NCBI GenBank assembly: GCA_025435555.1
Contig: JAIWWG010000103.1
Location: forward strand, 1-64,000
From: Chytriomyces cf. hyalinus JEL632
Taxonomy: Eukaryota; Chytridiomycota; Chytridiomycetes; Chytridiales; Chytriomycetaceae
Length of the DNA stretch: 64,000 bases
Reading direction: 5' to 3'
Shown: positions 58,045-64,000 of the stretch, piece after piece
Position numbering within the stretch: position 1 is the first letter of the stretch
How the letters are laid out: every line of letters starts with the position of its first letter
Position numbers and translations under genes: made by a program
The notes under the pieces: model-generated
The model's database searches: none
What the model saw: only the letters and a program-made list of their open reading frames with translations
What the model was told of the DNA's origin: nothing

Positions 58045-58176
58045 GAAGGAGCGTCAACCAAACAACCCGTTCATATAAAACAAAGATAGACTCAATAAAC
58101 AAGTTACAGCAAAACTGTGATATGTATTAATAAGATATTCAGATACAGAAGAGTCCCCCAACAAAAAGAAAAAAGT

Positions 58177-60554
58177 TCAAAGCGCGCGGATCGCATCCTC
58201 ATACAAGTTTGGCACATGATCCGCAACCATGCCAGCCCCAAAGATCATATCACCAAACACATCATCCGGTCTCAAAATTTCCTTCACATCCCATGCACCC
58301 CCAGCAGCTGCAGCATCCTTCCGTACCCAAAAGTTTCTCCCGACAGGAAACAGTTTCTGGTTCTTAAAACATTTCGAGTACAGCTCAGCATGCAATCCTC
58401 GAACCGATTCCACCTCCGACACGGACGGTACACCGTTCGCTTTAGCTTGAATGTACCGCGACACGAGTCTATTAGCCAACCCAGGTTCCTGATGCATGTG
58501 TGAAACAACGGCAGTCACGTCCCTCACACTTCCCAAACTGAAATCGGGGATGAAATCGTCGCCGACAACAACGCTTGTGACAATGTTGTTGAAGGCTGGG
58601 GTGTACCGCGTACGGCGAGATCCTGCATCGACGCGGGATACAATGGCTGGACTTGCGTATGCAAAACAGTGAATTCGTGTGGTTGGAGGGAACCCAGAGC
58701 TTGGTTTGACAAGACCTGTGGCAGCGTCTCCCCATTGAAGCGTGATCAAGGAGGCGAGACCGGCTCCGAGACTGTGACCCGTCACAACGAGTGCATATCC
58801 TGGGTTTGACTGTAGGCCTGCAGAAACTGCTTCGTAAATGTAAGGAGGTGTCGGGGTTGCACGGAAAAGGTTGGGCAAGTCATTCGAGTTTCGTCGGCTT
58901 GGGAGTTCAGATTCGCGGACAGATGCCAGCCATTCCTCTGCAGGTAACGCCACACGCCGCGCAGCTTTATACATTCCACTGTGAACAAGATATTCGGTTC
59001 CATCAAATGTTGCTCGTTGAGATTCGCAGGTCAAGTCAACAAACAAGTCATGAAGCGAAAGCGTTCCTCGCAAGCAAAGAACGACACTTTTGTTTGGATG
59101 ATCGAGAATGAGGAAAAATGTAGGATTGTAATGCGTGTTGTTTTCGGGAAGGATTCTTGGCACGGAGCTGACTTCAGACAAGATTGGGTTCTCCGCCGAC
59201 TTTTGATTGTGAAAGGTTGTGTGATAAATTTCTGGGAGTGGTCTACTTGTGTAGGCGGAATAGAAGGCATGGGTCGGGTGGGCGGATTCGGGGGAGCGGC
59301 TTTTGCGGGCAATTTCACGGCGTTCGTTGAATGACAGGGAGTTGGGCGCAAAGAAATCAACAGCAATCTTTCCATATGCTCCCGTACAGAATCGAATGTA
59401 CCGCCGGATATTTTGGAATAGCCGGGACGGGTCTAGTGGATCAATGCTTTGCGGGAGATTGGATTCTAAAGTGGAACTTATCAGTCACGATTCATTTCTG
59501 ACAATCAGTTGCACTGCATACCAGTTCCAATGTGAGCAAAGACAACGTCCATCGATGCTGCCGATACATCCGTGTCCACCACCACATCATTCTCGGTAAT
59601 GTCATCAATCACGGGTCCAGACGAAAGCCCAGTAAGTTCTGTGTCACTATGGTGATGGCGAACAGCATCTGAAAAGGCGCCCTTCAGAGATTCGCTGCAC
59701 GCAAGCCGCGCGCGTTCTTCGTAAATAGTTTGTGTCATACGCTGCAAGCAAATCCAGGCGGTCACGGATTTTGCAATTTCAATGAAGCCAATGTCTTTAA
59801 GGCTCTTTTTTGTCACGGATCGATTTGATGTAGCCAGGGATACTGCGGTTTCTGTCGATGTGGCACCTTCAATTCCAACCAATCCTGAAACTTCATAGTC
59901 CTCATTCTCCTGCGCCAACAGATCACGTTCAAGTTCCCGCTGCACAAGAGCCGAAAACTCTTCAATAGCCAATGCAAGTTCTGTATTTCCAAAGACATTT
60001 CCAATCGAATCAACGCCACTGCCAGCAGCTTTAAGAGACAAGTTTGTAAAGTATTCGCCAACACGGATACCAGCGTTGCTGATCTTGTCTGCAAGATATA
60101 ATGATCCGCTGATGACGGGGGTAATTCCGGTGGCATCCAAGCCCGTGTTTTCGCCAACAGAATCGACAATGGATCGAGCAACGTTGATGCTTGTGCTTGT
60201 AGTGAATTTAGCCGCTGAGAAGCCGAGTTCCGTCACTATTTTCGCCGAGTTGATGAGGAACGACTGAGGGTGGGGGAATGGGGTGTCAATTGAAACTGAA
60301 GATGGTGTTGCTATTGGACTAAGTTTTACCAGACCGTCCGTGACTGTTGAGACGGACTCGCGGGACAGCGCCATGGAGGACGACGGTCTCTCTGACTGGA
60401 CAGTTTCGGGACTGGGCGCGGCAAGGACAGCCTGGATCTCGGATTCCTGTTGTTTGGGCGGAATGGTTGTTGGCATTATTTCTTTCAACAATTCAGGAAC
60501 TGAGTCAAAGCCTTTTTTGTATGGGCAAAATGCGGAGAAACTATTGGGGCACAT
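58177..60554 (-). CDS. Class 3 lipase, sn-1 diacylglycerol-lipase-like
   Basis: Two exons (60554-59522 and 59465-58177) give 773 aa. The N-terminal ~340 residues contain helical stretches (SLKAAGSGVDSIGNVFGNTE, ELERDLLAQENEDYEVSGL) without clear transmembrane spans. The catalytic domain begins near ILDHPNKSVVLCLRGTLSLHD, which supplies the oxyanion region, and contains the nucleophile in VVTGHSLGAGLASL. Asp in VVVGDDFIP and a His near the C-terminus (VVSHMHQEPG or ADHVPN) complete the triad. The arrangement of RGTxSxxD and GHSLGAG matches DAG lipases, which release 2-monoacylglycerol and fatty acid. It is divergent from LCB2. Confidence 0.8.
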
Positions 60555-61079
60555 GGGATCACTGGTTGAAGCTGCCCACGAAATGCTGCGACTCCACGAA
60601 AGGAGAAGCGTTACTCATGCGTGCTTGTTTGTTTATTCAGATGTGATTGTGGCAGGTGGAGGGTGCTGGTATCAACAGTTGCTGCCACTGGACATCACTG
60701 GGCATTACTGACTGCCTGCCAGCGACTCTACCAGCACCAACTACCATGTAGCTTAATGAGTAGTAGCATATGCTACTCCAGTTCACAGCATGAGTTGGAG
60801 AGAGGCAGTTCGCAGTGCGAGTGGCCCCTGCCTCAATTCTGGCGGGACTGGCCCGCCCGCACCGCCGCAGATAAAAACGAAGCACGCGCCTTCACAGAAT
60901 AATCTTCCCCAAAAACGAGAAAGACTCGCATCCAGCACCATAAACGTAAGTCGTGTCTCACTCTGACCAACAATGAATTCGCATTGACGATTGACAAGTT
61001 GCAAATTGGAATATTTAACAAATTGACGCTGAAATTGGCGAACACCCTCCCACCACTCTACACAGACACAACACATACA
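60555..61079. promoter_or_regulatory. Divergent promoter region, DAG-lipase-like / LCB2
   Basis: 525 bp between the two ATGs. A CCACGAAA stretch at 60594 and a CCGCCCGCACCGCCG-like GC-rich patch near 60850 are visible. No gene is supported here; the open frames are shadows. Confidence 0.45.
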
Positions 61080-62902
61080 ATGGGAAAGGGCAGCAGAGCA
61101 CACTTCCGCAGCAACCTCATCAGCCAGACACCCCTCTCGTCCGCTGATCTCCTGTCGCAAACTCCCCTCCTCGATGCCCCAACCGGCATGTTTAAGCAGG
61201 AGAAGCTGGACGACAAGAGAAAGACCGAGGAGCTGGGCGGCTTTGTGAACCATGGCGCTGAGGGCATCGACCACTGTATCGAAAAGACGCCCTTGCATGT
61301 GCTTATCACCACGTACCTGTCGTACTTTATCCTCATCATCACGGGCCATCTGCGGGACTTTATCGGTTTCAGACTCAACCCGCAGGCATTTGCCCATTTG
61401 CGGAATAAGAACGTGAGTGTTTTTCTGCCTTCCTCCCGTCTCTTTGGCTTTGTCCTTCCCTTGACTTGTCACTGTCCATCCAAAACAAACTCACATCAAA
61501 AAAAAAAACCAGGGTTATGCTCCCATCAACAGCGGCTTCGACACCTTCTACCACCGCCGTCTCTACACACGCATCCGCGATGTCTTCAACCGACCCATCA
61601 CCAACGTCCCAGGCCGCACCGTGACTCTCCTCAACCGAGTCTCAAACGACTACAACAAAACCTTTCAGCTCACTGGCGAGACTCGCGAGGTTCTCAATCT
61701 GTCCTCGTACAACTACCTCGGCTTTGCGCAGAACGAGGGCCCTTGCGCTGACGCTGTCGAGCTGGCTATCAAGAGGTGAGTCAATCTTGCTCGTCGTCTG
61801 TCTTTATTAAATCTGAAAATTTCGTAAAAGATACGGTGTGTCTACGGGTGCTGCGCGCATGGACGGCGGTTCATCGGACCTGCACTACGAGGCAGAGAAC
61901 CTAGTTGCACGCTTCATGGGCAAGGAGGCTGCCATCATCATTTCAATGGGTTTTGCGACCAACTCTACCACCATCCCCGCTCTCGTTAGCAAGGGATGTC
62001 TGATCATCTCAGATGAACTCAACCACAGCTCGCTTGTGTTTGGTGCCCGTGTGAGTGGAGCCTCCATCAAGGTCTTCAAGCACAACGACACAGCCGACTT
62101 GGAAAGCGTGCTTCGTGCTGCCATCAGCCAAGGACAGCCAAGAACGCACAGACCATGGAAAAAGATTCTTGTTGTTGTGGAAGGACTGTACAGTATGGAG
62201 GGAAACATTTGCAACTTGCCAGGAATTGTCGCCCTCAGAAACAAGTACAAATTTTACCTATACCTGGACGAAGCGCACAGTGTTGGAGCCATGGGTCCGA
62301 ACGGTCGCGGAATCTGTGACTACTACGGCATTGACCCCTCCAACGTGGACATTTTAATGGGAACCTTTACAAAGTCGTTTGGAGCTGCCGGAGGATACCT
62401 TTCAGCAAGCAAAGAAATCATTGACCACATTCGTTTCACATCACACTCAAGTGTTTACGCTGAATCGATTACCGCACCTATCCTGCAGCAAATTATCACC
62501 AGTATGCGTATTATTATGGGCGAAGAACATGGTGCAGACGGACGCAGACGTATCCAACAACTTGCCCGCAACTCGAAATACTTCTGCTCAGAACTGAAGC
62601 GTATGGGCTTTATCGTGTATGGTGTGGATTCGCCCGTGGTTCCTCTTTTGTTGTGCCACCCGGCCAAGATTCCAGCTTTCAGTCGTGAAATGCTGAAACG
62701 TGGAATTGCCGTTGTGGTTGTCGGTTACCCAGCAACACCCATCATTACGTCTCGTGTCCGGTTTTGTATCAGTGCTGCACACACGATGGATGACATCAAG
62801 TGGGCGCTTGAGCAGATTAGCGAAGTGGGCGATATTCTTCGCTTGAAAGTAAGCGAGCAGCAATACCACGAGAAGGGAAGCGAGAAGAAGAAGATTCTTT
62901 GA
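61080..62902 (+). CDS. LCB2: Serine palmitoyltransferase subunit 2
   Basis: Exons 61080-61412, 61513-61775 and 61831-62902 give 555 aa, the expected size. It is the catalytic, PLP-binding subunit that condenses serine and palmitoyl-CoA to 3-ketosphinganine in the ER membrane, together with LCB1. Visible marks: an N-terminal membrane helix ([18 protein letters not shown]), [57 protein letters not shown] (PLP-ring Asp and His), the Schiff-base Lys in [12 protein letters not shown], and VGYPATP near the end. The C-terminus is basic (GSEKKKIL), perhaps for ER retention. Together with PHO84 and DMC1 it is one of the surest calls here. Confidence 0.93.
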
Positions 62903-63275
62903 TTCGGACGAAACCCAGAAACCCTTTTTTTTCTTTTTTTTCTGTCTTTTTCTTCATTGCTTTTGTCTTTGACTTGTATTGCGGCGGTGTCTGGGGGGCG
63001 TTTTCAGTGCAACATAAACAAAGAGTTTATCTGTCTTGTTGTTCAACCTGACGGCGTGCCCCATGTGGAGATGCCCATAAAAAAGTAATGGTAAACCCCG
63101 ACGAATCCGGCCTGGCTCAAGGCGACTCTAACCTTCTCGTTAGCCAGCCGTAGATGCATCTGGCAGCCGGTTGAGGGGTAAGCGAGGAAATTCGCAGCTG
63201 AAACCTCAGATTCCAGAACCAAGCAATGCCCAACAACCCTCTCAACTCAAGAGAACGCTATGCAACCGCTCCGAA
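62903..63275. other. Intergenic, LCB2 to PAQR
   Basis: A strong T-rich run (TTTTTTCTTTTTTTTCTGTC type) lies at 62920-62970, just past the LCB2 stop, and looks like 3'UTR. The rest holds the promoter of the PAQR gene. No gene is seen. Confidence 0.55.
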
Positions 63276-64000
63276 ATGCCCGCATGGATACAAGCAAGTC
63301 CGTTCATTCTCACTGGATACCGGCCCATCACTCCAACAGTCCGCGAATGCGTGCGTAGTTTGACATATGTTCACAATGAGACTGGAAACATTTGGAGTCA
63401 CCTGCTTGGAGCGGTTCTGTTTATTGGGCTCATTAGGTACACGTGGGGTGGGGAAACGTTGCTGGGCGAGCATGTGAAGGGCGTTGGAGTGATGGACCAT
63501 ATCATCCTGGGCATGTTGTGAGTGCTTTGGTCCAAAACCTTAACTTGCCAACTTAGTAATCTGTTGGTCCACAGCCATTTTGGGACCGTGTTTTGCCTTT
63601 CAAATAGTGCGCTCTTTCATCTGCTGCAGTGCCACTCGGAGGGCGTGTTTGGCAATTGTATGAAGCTGGACTACACTGGGATCGTGCTGGCAATCACGTG
63701 CCAGTTTACAGCTGTCATTTATTACGGCTTCTATTGCGACGCCTTTTCGAAGACGTTGTACCTGGGGACTTTTATTGGACTTTCTGTTTTCACTGTGAGA
63801 TGTTTCTCTCCCCCGCGTTTTTCAAGTTCTCAACTCGTTGGCATGTTCACAGATTGCTGTTGTCACCATGAAGAAATTTCGGACAGACGAATACCGGACA
63901 TTAAGGGTCCTCACGCTGCTCGGGTTTTCAAGCGTACCTGTGATTCCAATCATTCATTCCATCGTACAGCATGGGCTTGAATTCACACAGCGTTCTATGG
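63276..64000 (+). CDS. PAQR/Izh-type seven-span receptor, 3'-partial
   Basis: Exons 63276-63517, 63575-63794 and 63853 onward run off the right edge. The protein has the PAQR opening ILTGYRPITPTVRECVRSL, then YVHNETGNIWSHLLGAVLF, which is highly typical. The zinc-site His in SALFHLLQCHS and a second His stretch in PIIHSIVQHG are visible. Members include yeast Izh proteins and animal adiponectin receptors; several have ceramidase or alkaline-hydrolase activity. The start at 63276 (MPAWIQAS) is the first ATG in this frame; an upstream extension without ATG is open. Its nearness to LCB2 and the DAG lipase gives a lipid-signalling context. Confidence 0.85.

Noticed and set aside
1-64000. CRISPR array, integrated virus or LTR element
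   Set aside because: No regular spacer repeats, no long terminal repeats and no reverse transcriptase, integrase or capsid motifs were seen in any frame.

Overview
The window looks like nuclear DNA of a zoosporic, probably chytrid-like, fungus. It is compact and intron-rich: most introns are 50-100 bp with GT/AG ends. It carries fungal signatures (PHO84-type phosphate transporter, SLM1-like BAR/PH protein, Clr2-type silencing proteins, KNH-type wall protein, LCB2) beside genes that are uncommon or lost in Dikarya (CUL2-like cullin, rhodopsin-like 7TM receptors, plant-style LRR with F-box). The lineage is inferred from gene content, not proven.

Layout. 0-16 kb is a chromatin-flavoured block: a Lys/Glu-rich partial gene, a Clr2-like gene (+), an SLM1-like PH gene (+), a multi-span membrane protein (-), a second Clr2-like gene with a GATA-like zinc finger (-), and, divergent from it across 261 bp, a zinc-finger AlkB-like 2-oxoglutarate/Fe(II) dioxygenase (+). 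16-20 kb is decayed: a broken F-box/LRR gene, a duplicated 3' end of the dioxygenase, and other short duplications. 20-28 kb (-) holds a cyclin-like gene with an acidic repeated tail, a helical protein and a transmembrane SH3 protein. 28-33 kb is a tandem array of four claudin-like 4-TM genes, followed by a PHO84-type transporter. 35-40 kb carries a GRF-like zinc finger, an OsmC-like gene, a 7TM receptor, an alpha/beta hydrolase and an acidic protein. 40.8-44.3 kb is gene-poor. 44-55 kb has a disordered protein divergent from a CUL2-like cullin, then DMC1, divergent from two further 7TM receptors of the same family. 55-64 kb has a Cys-rich candidate surface protein, a multi-repeat KNH-like wall protein, a diacylglycerol-lipase-like gene divergent from LCB2, and the start of a PAQR/Izh gene.

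How the genes may work together. The most provocative neighbourhood is 1.4-16 kb: two paralogues of a heterochromatin-silencing adaptor share about 15 kb with an AlkB-family oxygenase that could act on modified nucleic acid. A second theme is the membrane and cell surface (claudin-like array, receptors, KNH wall protein, SH3 sensor). A third is a small sphingolipid/diacylglycerol group at the right end (DAG lipase, LCB2, PAQR). Where total exon length is quoted as an exact protein size, the exon phases add up to an open frame; unresolved joins are stated.
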